A DNA stretch of 42,358 bases from Chloroflexota bacterium (GCA_963170165.1 CAUJGQ010000013.1:1-42358), one strand, 5' to 3'; numbered from the stretch's first letter, positions 26,831 to 35,196 are shown. Translations and numbers: made by a program. The notes: generated from the letters alone by a model not told the origin.

Positions 26831-28873
26831 TCAATCCGGCTCGTATTGGCACGCCACCTCCACCCGCGCTTCATAGGCGGCGGAGCCGGCGGGGAAGGCG
26901 ATGGCGGCGGCATCGGGCACAGCGCGGGCGCCGCTGGTCAGACGGTTGACGCCCTCCCAACCGTCGTGCATCCAGACGACGCCGGGTGGCACGCGCTCGG
27001 TGACGGATGCCACGGCGGGCAGCTCGCCACGGTCGTTCCAGGCGCGGATGCGTGTGCCGTCTTGCACGCCGCGGGCGGCCGCGTCATCCGGGTGGATCCA
27101 CAGCAGCGGCGCGGGCTCGGCGGCGACGAGGGCGGGCAAAGCGCGGCCGTGATCATAGAAGCCGTGGAAATGGGCAATGGTCCGCCCCTGGGTGAAGACC
27201 AGCGGGTAGCGGGCCGCTTCCGGGGCGGTGACGTGGTTCTCCTCCGCCGGAGCGTAGTCCGGGAGCACCGGCAGCCCCAGCGCCGCGGCCCGCGGTGAGG
27301 CAAACTCGACGGCGCCCGATGGCGTGGCGAAGCGCAGGTCAGGATGCCCCACCGGCGAGACGGCCAGCGGCTGGCGTCCCTCCTGTGCCCGCAGCCGGCC
27401 GGTGGTGACGTGGCCGGTGGTGGGGTGATCGAGGATCGCATCGACCAGCCCGTCCGCGTCCTTCCAGGGGAAGAAGTCCGCCACGCCCAGGCGGGTGGCG
27501 AGACCGTCCAGCAGTTGCCACACCGGCCGCGCCTCGCCGGCGGGTGGCAGCGCCTGGTCCATCAGGTAAACGTGAGTGTTGCCGGACTTGAAGCCCGTCT
27601 CCTCCAGCCAGGCGGTACCGGGAAACACCACGCCTGCGTAGCTGCGGATCGTCTCGTTTTCGAACAGGTCAAAGGCGGCGACACACTCCATCCGCGCCAT
27701 CGCCCGCGCGACCCGCTCGCTGTCCGCGAACGACGACAGCATGTTGGTGCCGAGCAGGATGAGCGTGGTGATGCGCCCGGCTTCCAGCGCTTCGAGGATG
27801 GTGTGCATCTCGGAGGGGATGACCGACTCCGGCGCTTTCGTATCGGCGGGGACGACGCGGTTCGTTCCGGCGCCATGTGATTGGGCGGCGTGGCGCGGCC
27901 CCAGCCCGCCGCCGGGACGGCCCAGCGCGCCGGTTAGCGCGGGCAGGCAGGCGATGGCCCGGGCGGCCCGCCAGCCGTTACCCGATTTGTGCATCGAGGA
28001 GCCGCCGGCCAGGATCAGGCTCTGCTTGGTGGCGGCGTAGGCACGGGCCAGATTGGTGATGCGGGCGGCAGGGATGCCGGTCTCGGTTTCGGCCCACGCC
28101 GGCGTGAACGGGCGGATATGTTCGGCCAGTTCGGCGAAGCCGGTAGCGTGCTCGCGCACGAAGTCACGGTCGTACTGCCCCTCGGTGATGATCACGTGCT
28201 GCATCGCCAGCGCCAGCGCCGTATCGGTGCCGGGCCGGATGATGATCGTCTCATCCGCCTGGGCGAAGGCCTCCGTGCGGCGGATATCAATCGCGACCAC
28301 GCGTGCCCCACGGCGGCGGGCGGCGGCCAGGCGCGGGCCGGTATTGGGCTGGCTGGCGAGGTTGGCGCCCCAGAGGATGATCAGATCACTGTGCGCGGCC
28401 ATGTCATCCATGGTGTTGACCTCGGTGACGCCGGTGAGAAAGAAGCCGAGGCCGCCCAGCCCCCAGCAGACGATGGACGGGTTCCACCACTGGCAGCCGG
28501 TCATGTGCGCGAAGCGGGCGGACAGTTGCCCGCCCAGGCCGTTGCCAAAGACGCCGTGCCCGGCCCACACCGCCGTGTGCTCCGGCCCGGAGGAGCGCAC
28601 GGCGGCGGCCACCTGGTCGAGCGCCGTGTCCCAGTCCGCCACCCGCCAGGCGCCGCTACCGTGCCTGTCGCGCACGCGTGGGGTGAGGATGCGGGCCGGA
28701 TTGCCGAGAATCTGCGCCGCAGCCCGGCCGCGTACGCACAGAAAGCCGCGGCTATCGGGGTTGTCCCCATCGCCGCGGATGCCGGTCACCCGCCCATCCT
28801 CAATCTCCACGAGCATCCCGCAGTAGGTGGGGTGGCAGTTCATCGGACACATGGTGCGATGCGTGACCGGCAT
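26831..28873 (-). CDS. Molybdopterin (bis-MGD) oxidoreductase
   Basis: The 680-residue protein belongs to the DMSO-reductase/formate-dehydrogenase superfamily. Cys9, Cys13, Cys18 and Cys46 (CPMNCHPTYC...GFLCVRG) can bind an Fe4S4 cluster. The Mo-cofactor regions LIILWGANLASQPNTGPRLA, VVAIDIRRTE and ILLGTNMLSSF are present. Cys136 in NPSIVCWGLGG is the probable Mo ligand, at about the place of Sec140 in E. coli FdhF. The C-terminal domain has the usual IHPDDAAARGVQDGTRIRAW segment. No Tat signal is seen, so it is likely cytoplasmic. The start ATG follows GGGAGGGAA. It is 130 bp upstream of the selenoprotein operon on the same strand. The substrate is unknown. Confidence 0.93.
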   Translation of the reverse strand: MPVTHRTMCPMNCHPTYCGMLVEIEDGRVTGIRGDGDNPDSRGFLCVRGRAAAQILGNPARILTPRVRDRHGSGAWRVADWDTALDQVAAAVRSSGPEHTAVWAGHGVFGNGLGGQLSARFAHMTGCQWWNPSIVCWGLGGLGFFLTGVTEVNTMDDMAAHSDLIILWGANLASQPNTGPRLAAARRRGARVVAIDIRRTEAFAQADETIIIRPGTDTALALAMQHVIITEGQYDRDFVREHATGFAELAEHIRPFTPAWAETETGIPAARITNLARAYAATKQSLILAGGSSMHKSGNGWRAARAIACLPALTGALGRPGGGLGPRHAAQSHGAGTNRVVPADTKAPESVIPSEMHTILEALEAGRITTLILLGTNMLSSFADSERVARAMARMECVAAFDLFENETIRSYAGVVFPGTAWLEETGFKSGNTHVYLMDQALPPAGEARPVWQLLDGLATRLGVADFFPWKDADGLVDAILDHPTTGHVTTGRLRAQEGRQPLAVSPVGHPDLRFATPSGAVEFASPRAAALGLPVLPDYAPAEENHVTAPEAARYPLVFTQGRTIAHFHGFYDHGRALPALVAAEPAPLLWIHPDDAAARGVQDGTRIRAWNDRGELPAVASVTERVPPGVVWMHDGWEGVNRLTSGARAVPDAAAIAFPAGSAAYEARVEVACQYEPD

Positions 28874-28987
28874 GCGATTCCCTCCCAGGTCGTAGCAGGG
28901 ATGGTAGCACCAAGGGAGCGAGGAGCAGGCCAGCGACCCGCGGCATCCCCTGCCAGGGTCTTTAGCCGGGCGGGGCCGGCTTGCCTG

Positions 28988-29503
28988 CTACGCGCCGGCT
29001 TGGAAGCGCCAGCGAGTGACGGTGGCGGGGTATGATTGCTCGCGCCAGCCGAAGCCGGTGATGGGACGGACGGCCAGCAACGGCGAGTCGCTGCCTTCCG
29101 GCCCCTCAGGCGGTAGACCGTACTTGTCTTGATAGCGGGCCGCCACACGGTTGCGCTCGGCCGGATCGGTCACTTCGGTGACGAGTCCCTCGATGATCAC
29201 CGTGTCGTCACCGCTCTCCAGATGGACGGCGACCCGCGGCTGGGCTGCCAGGTTGCGCCCTTTTACCGAGCGACGGCCGGTGCCGAAGTACAGGCAGCCA
29301 TCCAGCCATACCCCCCACACCGGCGCGACGTGGGGACGGCCATCCGGGCGGGTGGTAGCCAGCCAGTAGTTGCGCGCATTGACGAGCTCACCTTCGGCCC
29401 ACTCCCACGCCAGCATGCCGTCGTGCTCCGGGCCGATACCGTAGTCCGGCCACAATGGCCGTTCGGCCACCACCTGCCACCCGCCTGCTGTTTCCGCAGT
29501 CAT
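28988..29503 (-). CDS. PPOX-class flavin/F420-dependent oxidase-like protein
   Basis: The 171-residue protein has the pyridoxamine-phosphate-oxidase split barrel: NYWLATTRPDGRPHVAPVWG, LYFGTGRRSVKGRNLAAQPR, and VAVHLESGDDTVIIEGLV. These are the hallmarks of the TIGR03618-like PPOX group, which bind FMN or F420. The enzyme activity is not defined. ATG at 29503 is selected because GAGGGAGAC lies before it; an open frame extends to 29614 with no conserved content. It lies 114 bp upstream of the molybdopterin gene on the same strand. Confidence 0.88.
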   Translation of the reverse strand: MTAETAGGWQVVAERPLWPDYGIGPEHDGMLAWEWAEGELVNARNYWLATTRPDGRPHVAPVWGVWLDGCLYFGTGRRSVKGRNLAAQPRVAVHLESGDDTVIIEGLVTEVTDPAERNRVAARYQDKYGLPPEGPEGSDSPLLAVRPITGFGWREQSYPATVTRWRFQAGA

Positions 29504-29601
29504 GCCGTCTCCCTCGCTGCCGCCGGCGATCTTCACCAGGGTCACCACCGTATCAGTCTCGGATGCCAGCGCCCTGTCAGCAGGACCGGGACACACCGAA
29601 A

Positions 29602-29631
29602 CCCCCTCGTCCATGACAGCGGACGAGGGGG
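29602..29631 (-). terminator. Strong intrinsic terminator
   Basis: CCCCCTCGTCC (29602-29612) and GGACGAGGGGG (29621-29631) form a perfect 11-bp stem with an 8-nt loop. On the minus strand TTTCGG follows at once. It lies 88 bp after the stop of the 45-residue gene, so it probably ends that transcript. Confidence 0.75.
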
Positions 29632-29719
29632 CCGGTTGGTGACCTACCGAGCGGTTCGCGAGGCGGGCGAGGCCCGTTGCCGGTGCGAAGCACGCACATC
29701 AAGAGCGGAACGACGCCGG

Positions 29720-29857
29720 TTAGCGCAGGAACGCGCGGCCGGCGACGAGCGCGGGATCCAGCTTCAGACGGCCGCCGAGCAGGACAGAACCGAGCAGGTC
29801 CGGGCGCGGGGGAATCGGGCGGATGCCGGTGCCGCAGAACGGAACATCATCGAACAT
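29720..29857 (-). CDS. Small protein of 45 residues, unknown
   Basis: The start ATG at 29857 is preceded by CAGGAGGTGTCACC, one of the best ribosome sites in the window. The protein is MFDDVPFCGTGIRPIPPRPD followed by LLGSVLLGGRLKLDPALVAG and RAFLR. It has a Cys-Gly-Thr-Gly near the N-terminus, a Pro-rich segment and a short hydrophobic stretch, but no signal peptide. A strong terminator lies 88 bp beyond the stop and a palindrome-rich promoter region lies upstream. This makes it a free-standing transcription unit and argues for a real gene. I do not recognise a family. A precursor peptide, an anti-regulator or a small membrane-associated protein are all possible. Confidence 0.6.
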   Translation of the reverse strand: MFDDVPFCGTGIRPIPPRPDLLGSVLLGGRLKLDPALVAGRAFLR

Positions 29858-29908
29858 GGTGACACCTCCTGTGGATGGTGGGCAGTGCTTGGGGGAGCAG
29901 CCGTTGGT

Positions 29909-29924
29909 GTGTGCTAGCTCACAC
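29909..29924. promoter_or_regulatory. Interrupted palindrome GTGTG-6-CACAC
   Basis: GTGTG (29909-29913) and CACAC (29920-29924) flank CTAGCT. The site is 52 bp upstream of the 45-residue gene, a position suited to an operator. No regulator is recognised. Confidence 0.35.
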
Positions 29925-29965
29925 TGGCAGCATAGCGACCAAGCAGCCCCATCGCTGTTCGGCAG

Positions 29966-29984
29966 CGAACAGCCAGACTGTTCG
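29966..29984. promoter_or_regulatory. Inverted repeat CGAACAG-5-CTGTTCG
   Basis: A perfect 7-bp inverted repeat with a 5-bp spacer lies in the gap between the 45-residue gene and the histidine kinase. A partial copy, GTTCG at 29957-29961, lies just beside it. It is a probable protein binding site. Confidence 0.45.
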
Positions 29985-29988
29985 TTCC

Positions 29989-30013
29989 GTGACGGTTGGT
30001 GACACGCCGTCAC
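29989..30013. promoter_or_regulatory. Inverted repeat GTGACGG-11-CCGTCAC
   Basis: A perfect 7-bp inverted repeat with an 11-bp spacer; the spacer and the following 15 bp contain further GGTGAC and GTCAC copies up to 30025. It could serve either divergent gene as an operator. Confidence 0.45.
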
Positions 30014-30104
30014 AGCTTGGTCACAGCGCCCTTGATGTCCGGAAACCTCCTATTGGAGACAACGGCGGTCTGACAGAAACTGTGGAGAAGGACGTGCCGC
30101 CGCC

Positions 30105-32132
30105 GTGATCCCATCATCCACCCGCCACGCAGACCCGCGCCGGCTGCCGCTGCTGCTCGTCGCCTCGACGCTGGCGCTTCTGGCCATGGGGGGCGCAGCC
30201 GGGGCGGTGCTGCTGGGCGGGATACCGTACCAGTGGCACGGCGGCGGGCCGGTAGTACGGGCCGTGCTGCTGGCAGCCAACAGCGGTGCAGCGCTGACGT
30301 ACTTCGTCATCGCCGGGCTGATGCTGCGCGGGTTGCTGCGGCCGCACGCCGCTGGCGCCTCCAACGCGCTGGGTATCGCCGCCTGCCTGATCTTCGTCAC
30401 CTGCGGCATGGGGCATCTAGCCCATGCCGGGCTGGTGGTTGGGAGCGGTCATGGCGGGCTGCTGGCGGGCCTGCTGATCACTGCCGATATCGCCGCCTTC
30501 GCCGTGGCGGCTTCCTTCCTGGCGCTGCGCGAACGGTACACGCTGATCACCGGTGGCGAGGCGGCGCTGGTGGATCTGCAAGACCGGCTGGCCGAGCGTC
30601 AGCAGGCAGAAGCAGCGATCCGCGAGCGTGAGGAGCGCTTCCGGGCGATGTTCGAGTACGCCGCCACCGGCATGGCGCTGGTGGGGCTTGATGGCCGCTT
30701 TCACAAAGTCAATGCCGCGCTGTGCGCCATCACCGGCTATAGCGCCGCGGAGCTCACCAACCTCAGCTTTCCGGACATCACCCATCCCGATGACCTGCAG
30801 GAGGATCTGACGCAGGCGGCGGCGCTGCTGGCGGGTGAGAGCACCAGCTATCAGATGGAGAAGCGCTACATCTGCAAGGACGGCGCTACGGTGTGGGTCC
30901 GCCTGACAGTGGCGCTGGCGCGCAGCTTTTCCGGTGAGCCGCGTGAGTATACCACCGTGGTCGAGGACATCACCGTCCGGCGGCGGGCGGAGACGGAGCG
31001 CGCCGCCGCCCTCGCCCGCTCGGAGGCGGACAGCCGCGCCAAGGATGAGTTCCTCTCGATTGTCTCCCACGAGCTGCGCACACCGCTGACGCCGTTGCTC
31101 GCCTGGTCTTCGATGCTGCAGTCATCGACCATCACCCCCGCGCGCGCCGCCGAGGGACTGGCCGCCATCGAGCGGTCAGCCCGCACGCAGGCGCGGCTGA
31201 TCGAGGATCTGCTTGATGTCTCCCGCATCGTCAGCGGCAAGCTGGCACTGGAGCTGGAGCCGGCGGAGCTGAACGAGGCCGTCCGCGCTGCCATCGATGC
31301 GGTCCGCCCGGCGGCGCTGGACAAGGGCGTCGTGCTCGTGGCCGAGCTGGAGCCACGGGGTGCGCCGCTCCAGGGCGACCCCGTGCGGCTTCAGCAGATC
31401 GTCGCCAATCTGCTCACCAACGCGGTCAAGTTCACCCCGGCCGGAGGCCGCGCGGTGGTGCGGCTGGCGCGGGAAGGCGGCAGTATACGGCTGACGGTGC
31501 GCGATACCGGGCAGGGCATCGAGCCCGCGTTCCTGCCGTACGTATTCGAACGCTTCCGCCAGGCGGACAGCTCGACCACCCGGATGCAGGGCGGGCTCGG
31601 CCTGGGGCTGGCGATTGTCCGGCATCTGGTGGAGGCGCACGGCGGCTACGTGACCGCGGCGAGCGGCGGTCGGGGCAAGGGCGCCACCTTCACCGTTATC
31701 CTCCCCGCGAGCCTGCCGGCGCCGGTTGCCGGGCCACTTCCGGCATCTCCACCGCCCGCGCGGCTGGCGGGGATGCGGCTGCTGGTGGTTGAGGACCAGG
31801 CCGACACCCGAGCGGCGCTGTGCGCCATGCTGGAGGCGGGCGGCGCGCAGGTATCCGCGGTGGCCACGGCCGAGGAGGCGCTCGCCATCCTATCGGCGCG
31901 CCCGCACGACGGCCTCCTCTCTGACATCGCGCTGCCCGGCGCCGATGGCTATAGCCTGATCCGCCAGATGCAGCATCTACCGGGAGCGGCCGAGATGCCC
32001 GCCGTCGCGCTGACGGCCTTTGCCGATAGCAGCGTCCGCTCCCGTGCGCTTGCCGCCGGCTTTCATGCCTGCCTGACCAAGCCGGTGGCGGCGACGGAAC
32101 TGGTAGCGGCGCTGGCGGCGCTGTGCGGGTAG
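30105..32132 (+). CDS. Hybrid sensor histidine kinase (TM-PAS-HisKA-HATPase-REC)
   Basis: The 675-residue protein has four hydrophobic helices in residues 15-145. A PAS domain with PAC motif follows (about 175-297, ERFRAMFEYAATGMALVGLD). The HisKA domain has His322 in IVSHELRTPL. The HATPase domain has the N-box LTNAVKFTP and the G-boxes DTGQGIEP and GLGLGLAIV. A C-terminal receiver begins at RLLVVEDQAD, with phosphoacceptor Asp607 in LLSDIALPG. It therefore autophosphorylates and passes phosphate to its own receiver. No separate response regulator is adjacent. GTG at 30105 follows GGAGAAGG at a rather long distance of about 13 nt. The stimulus is unknown; the PAS domain has no obvious cofactor motif. 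Confidence 0.93.
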   Translation: MIPSSTRHADPRRLPLLLVASTLALLAMGGAAGAVLLGGIPYQWHGGGPVVRAVLLAANSGAALTYFVIAGLMLRGLLRPHAAGASNALGIAACLIFVTCGMGHLAHAGLVVGSGHGGLLAGLLITADIAAFAVAASFLALRERYTLITGGEAALVDLQDRLAERQQAEAAIREREERFRAMFEYAATGMALVGLDGRFHKVNAALCAITGYSAAELTNLSFPDITHPDDLQEDLTQAAALLAGESTSYQMEKRYICKDGATVWVRLTVALARSFSGEPREYTTVVEDITVRRRAETERAAALARSEADSRAKDEFLSIVSHELRTPLTPLLAWSSMLQSSTITPARAAEGLAAIERSARTQARLIEDLLDVSRIVSGKLALELEPAELNEAVRAAIDAVRPAALDKGVVLVAELEPRGAPLQGDPVRLQQIVANLLTNAVKFTPAGGRAVVRLAREGGSIRLTVRDTGQGIEPAFLPYVFERFRQADSSTTRMQGGLGLGLAIVRHLVEAHGGYVTAASGGRGKGATFTVILPASLPAPVAGPLPASPPPARLAGMRLLVVEDQADTRAALCAMLEAGGAQVSAVATAEEALAILSARPHDGLLSDIALPGADGYSLIRQMQHLPGAAEMPAVALTAFADSSVRSRALAAGFHACLTKPVAATELVAALAALCG

Positions 32133-32237
32133 CCCTGTGGCCGGGTGTGTGCGGGCCGCTCGTGTAAACGCCGTGATCGCTGGCCGTTAGCGCTTGGCAA
32201 ATCCGCTCGGGGAGCGGTCGTGGGTGTCGCGCAGATG

Positions 32238-32249
32238 ACACGGCCGTGT
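32238..32249. promoter_or_regulatory. 12-bp perfect palindrome ACACGGCCGTGT
   Basis: The palindrome lies 61 bp before the small membrane-protein gene. A possible -10 hexamer TATGGT is at 32262-32267, so the palindrome would cover the -35 region. An operator is likely but the regulator is unknown. Confidence 0.4.
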
Positions 32250-32310
32250 GCTGGCCGCGGCTATGGTCTGCCTACCGGCAGGAACACCGCACCGCGAGAG
32301 GAGCACCACC

Positions 32311-32559
32311 ATGGACCGCACGAGCATCGTTACCCCGATCATCACCGCCACCGGCATCGAGATCGTGGCGCAAGGGACGGATGATACCATTGGCCTGGTG
32401 GCCCCGGCGGTGACCTTCGCCGGGCTGGCAGCGGCAGCCGCCGTGGGCGGCGCGCTCGGTGCTGCCACCGGGGTGGCGCTGGGTACGGCATACTACCTTG
32501 GCTATACCGATGGCCAGGCCGCCGCGGGGAGCGACAAGGACAAGCCCAAGAACAAGTAA
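32311..32559 (+). CDS. Small glycine-zipper-like membrane protein, unknown
   Basis: ATG at 32311 follows GAGAGGAGCACCACC. The 82-residue product has a hydrophilic start (MDRTSIVTPIITATGIEIVA), a Gly/Ala-rich hydrophobic stretch (FAGLAAAAAVGGALGAATGV, then ALGTAYYLGYTDGQAAA), and a Lys-rich tail. The spacing of the glycines recalls a glycine zipper, which packs helices in membranes. I do not recognise a family. The gene is alone between the kinase and the MTHFR-like gene, with its own candidate promoter. Confidence 0.68.
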   Translation: MDRTSIVTPIITATGIEIVAQGTDDTIGLVAPAVTFAGLAAAAAVGGALGAATGVALGTAYYLGYTDGQAAAGSDKDKPKNK

Positions 32560-32613
32560 CGGACCATGCAGCAAGAGCAACAGCAGCGCCGGCAGCAGCG
32601 CGGGGGGTAGCCG

Positions 32614-33504
32614 GTGAACGAGCCGTCCCCTGCGGCGCGCCTTTGGGATGCGCTGGCCCCGGGGCGCTTCGCCCTACTGGCGGAGCTGGAGTGCCCGCGC
32701 AACGCCTCCCGCGCCAACGTCGAACGTCAGGCGGCCGCCTTGGCCCCCTACGCCGATGCCGTGGTCTGCACCGATAACTCGGCAGCGGTGGCGCGCATGA
32801 GCCCCCTGGCCGCCGCTGCTATCGTCGCCCGCACCGGCGTGCTCCCGCTGATCCAGCTCGCCTGCCGCGACCGCAACCGTCTTGCCCTCCAGTCGGACCT
32901 GCTGGGCGCGGCGGCGGTCGGGGCCGCGGGGGTGATCTGTCTGACCGGCGACCCGCCGGAGACGGGCAATCACCCCGGTGCGCGTGCGGTGCACGACCTG
33001 ACGGTGGTGGAACTGCTGCGGGCGGCGCGTGGGTTGCGGGCGGGCCGCTTCCTGTCCGAGGATGCCGCCCGCCCCGCGCCGGATCTGGTGCTGGGCTGCG
33101 CCGTCAACCCCGGCGAGGGCAAGCATGCCGTCGAGCGGCTGGCGGCGAAGGTGGACGCAGGCGCTGACCTGGCGCTGACACAAATCGTGTTTGATGCAGC
33201 GCCGTTCGCACGCTGGATGGAGCACGTGCGGGCAGCGGGCCTGCATCTGCGTGCGCGCATCCTGCCATCAGTCGCCGTGATACGCCGTCCGGCGGTGTTG
33301 CGGTTCCTGGAGGGCGTGCCCGGTGTGGTCGTGCCCGCCGCTTCTGCCCGGCGGCTTGAGGTAGCAGCCAACCCTGAAGCTGAGGGGCAGGCGCTGGCCG
33401 CCGAGCTAGTGCGCGCCCTGCGCGACGTACCCGGCCTGGCCGGCGTCCAGCTCATGACGTTTGGTCATGCCGAAAGCGCCGGCCGGGTGGTGGCGATGTT
33501 GTGA
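32614..33504 (+). CDS. Methylenetetrahydrofolate reductase (MetF)-like protein
   Basis: The 296-residue protein is a TIM-barrel member of the MTHFR family. FALLAELECPRNAS holds the Glu at the place of the catalytic Glu28 of E. coli MetF. LACRDRNRLALQSDLLGAAA and GVICLTGDPPETG are the folate/FAD-site segments, the latter with the Asp of the LxGDxP motif. LGCAVNPGEGKH and ADLALTQIVFDA complete the signature. The enzyme reduces methylene-THF to methyl-THF with FAD. Some relatives act in other one-carbon routes with different partners. GTG at 32614 follows CGGGGGGTAG. Confidence 0.88.
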   Translation: MNEPSPAARLWDALAPGRFALLAELECPRNASRANVERQAAALAPYADAVVCTDNSAAVARMSPLAAAAIVARTGVLPLIQLACRDRNRLALQSDLLGAAAVGAAGVICLTGDPPETGNHPGARAVHDLTVVELLRAARGLRAGRFLSEDAARPAPDLVLGCAVNPGEGKHAVERLAAKVDAGADLALTQIVFDAAPFARWMEHVRAAGLHLRARILPSVAVIRRPAVLRFLEGVPGVVVPAASARRLEVAANPEAEGQALAAELVRALRDVPGLAGVQLMTFGHAESAGRVVAML

Positions 33505-33562
33505 GGGTCTTCCGTATCCGGTATGCGGGATGGGGGAAGGGCACAAGCGCCGGTTCGGCGGG

Positions 33563-34066
33563 TCATCGCTCCGCAATCCACCGCTCGAGCATGGGGATAT
33601 GTTCGTCGTAATGCTCGTAGGTGTTCGAGGCGATGTACGGAAGCAGCGGGCGGTCGCCCGTCCAGGGGATGCGGCCCGGCTCGTTGAGGTCCGCCTCGCT
33701 GAGCGGGGCAAGGGCGGCGAGCAACGCCGCACGGGATGCGGCAAAGGCGGCGCGCGCCCCAGCGGGCGGAGTGGCGGCGCTGCCGGCAGCGAAGCCGGCG
33801 TTAAGCCGGTCAATGCTCTCCGCACCGGCGGGGTAGCCGGGGGCAAAGCGCTCTGGTGTCTCACCCCGCGCCGTCGCCGCCAGCCACGCCATCAGCAGCG
33901 CCTCCCAGCCGGTGATGTGCGCCAGCACCTCGCGCACGCCCCATTCGCCATTTGCACCGGGCGCCGTCATCTGGCCGTCCGGGACGGCGCGCACCAGTGC
34001 CTCCAGAGTGTCCCGCCGCTCGCTGACCATGGCGACCAGCGCCTCCGGCGTCATGCGCTCTGTCAT
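33563..34066 (-). CDS. DinB-like four-helix protein (ClbS/DfsB type)
   Basis: The 167-residue protein is mainly helical. MTPEALVAMVSERRDTLEAL, GEWGVREVLAHITGWEALLM, and the ending ASNTYEHYDEHIPMLERWI are typical of the DinB superfamily and especially its ClbS/DfsB branch. His residues in HITGWE and HYDEH are at the usual metal-ligand places. Some members use bacillithiol or mycothiol; ClbS protects from colibactin. The function here is open. ATG at 34066 (or 34054) is chosen; the frame extends to 34123 without conserved sequence. It is divergent from the hydroxyacid dehydrogenase gene with 95 bp between. Confidence 0.8.
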   Translation of the reverse strand: MTERMTPEALVAMVSERRDTLEALVRAVPDGQMTAPGANGEWGVREVLAHITGWEALLMAWLAATARGETPERFAPGYPAGAESIDRLNAGFAAGSAATPPAGARAAFAASRAALLAALAPLSEADLNEPGRIPWTGDRPLLPYIASNTYEHYDEHIPMLERWIAER

Positions 34067-34161
34067 ACTGCACGCTACCCCGCTCCGCCGCTGGCAACGA
34101 ACCGCTGATTGCGGATCGCTCACCGTATACTACAGCCACCACCGCACCGGAGACGTTGCCT

Positions 34162-35136
34162 GTGCCGTTTCGCATTGTGATCCCCGATGACTTCCCGCCG
34201 GCATACACCGGCCGCCCGGAGCTGGAAGACTTGCGGCGGTTGGGGGAGCTGACGGTCTATAGCAGCCGGGCGGCGGACCGGGCGGAGTTGCTGGCGCGGC
34301 TGCGTGGCGCGAACGCAATCATCAACGTCCGCAGCTACACGACGCTGGACGCGGATGTGCTGGCGGAGCTGCCTGACCTGCAGACCATCGCGGTCTTTGG
34401 CGCGGGCACCGACAACATCGACATCGTGGCGGCGGCGCGGCTGGGGATCGTGGTCAGCAACGCGCCGGGAGCCAACGCCCGCTCCGTTGCCGAGCATGCG
34501 CTTGCGCTGACGCTGGCCGTCGCCCGCTCTGTGCCGCGCCACGACCGCGAGCTGCGGGCGGGCCGGTGGGTGCACTTCGAGGGGCCGGAACTGGCGGGCA
34601 AGACCTTTGGCGTGGTGGGGCTGGGCCACATCGGGCAGCATACGGCGCGGATTGCCGGTGCCTTCGGCATGCGCGTTCTCGCCTGGAGCCCGACGCGGGA
34701 CGAGGAGCGCGCCCGCCGCTGCGGCGCCGAGCCGGTGGAGCTGGATGACCTGCTGCGCACCGCCGATATCGTCTCGCTGTCCGTGGCCGTCTCGGAGCGC
34801 ACCCGCGGGCTGATCGGCGCGCGGGAACTGGGGCTCATGCAGCCCTCCGCGATCCTGATCAACACTGCCCGTGGGGCGTTGGTGGACGAGGCCGCGCTGG
34901 TGGCAGCGCTCAAGGCCGGACAAATCTTCGGCGCCGGGCTGGACGTGTACGCCGAGGAGCCGGTGCGCCCCGGCCACCCGCTGACGGAACTGGATAACGT
35001 CGTGCTCACACCCCACGCCGGCTGGATGACGCGCGAGGCGCGCGACCGGCTGCTGCGCGTGCCCATCGAGAATATCGCTGCTTTTGTGGCCGGCACGCCG
35101 CAGCATGTCGTGCATCCGGCCTCCGGCATCCGATAA
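34162..35136 (+). CDS. D-2-hydroxyacid dehydrogenase (PGDH/SerA-like)
   Basis: The 324-residue enzyme has the NAD-binding motif VVGLGHIGQHTARIAG. The catalytic triad of the family is present: Arg in INTARGALVDE, Glu in VYAEEP, and His in LTPHAGW. It oxidises or reduces a 2-hydroxy/2-oxo acid pair with NAD(H); 3-phosphoglycerate, glyoxylate or other substrates are possible. There is no C-terminal ACT domain, so it is not a regulated long SerA. GTG at 34162 is preferred because GGAGA is 8 nt upstream; TTG at 34156 is too close to it. Confidence 0.92.
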   Translation: MPFRIVIPDDFPPAYTGRPELEDLRRLGELTVYSSRAADRAELLARLRGANAIINVRSYTTLDADVLAELPDLQTIAVFGAGTDNIDIVAAARLGIVVSNAPGANARSVAEHALALTLAVARSVPRHDRELRAGRWVHFEGPELAGKTFGVVGLGHIGQHTARIAGAFGMRVLAWSPTRDEERARRCGAEPVELDDLLRTADIVSLSVAVSERTRGLIGARELGLMQPSAILINTARGALVDEAALVAALKAGQIFGAGLDVYAEEPVRPGHPLTELDNVVLTPHAGWMTREARDRLLRVPIENIAAFVAGTPQHVVHPASGIR

Positions 35137-35196
35137 CCGGCGGTAGACACGGAGCACGGGCAAGGAAAAGTCTGTCCGCAGCTGCCCGCTAACCGC

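Noticed and set aside
26831-28873. The molybdopterin oxidoreductase as a Sec-containing formate dehydrogenase.
   Set aside because: The frame is continuous, and a Cys (136) is encoded at the likely Mo-ligand position.
29957-29990. A LexA/SOS box in the CGAAC...GTTCG repeats.
   Set aside because: The SOS box needs GAAC and GTTC four bases apart; here nine bases separate them.
32566-32610. A 14-codon Gln/Arg-rich mini frame just before the MTHFR-like gene.
   Set aside because: Low complexity, no ribosome site, and no regulatory logic visible.
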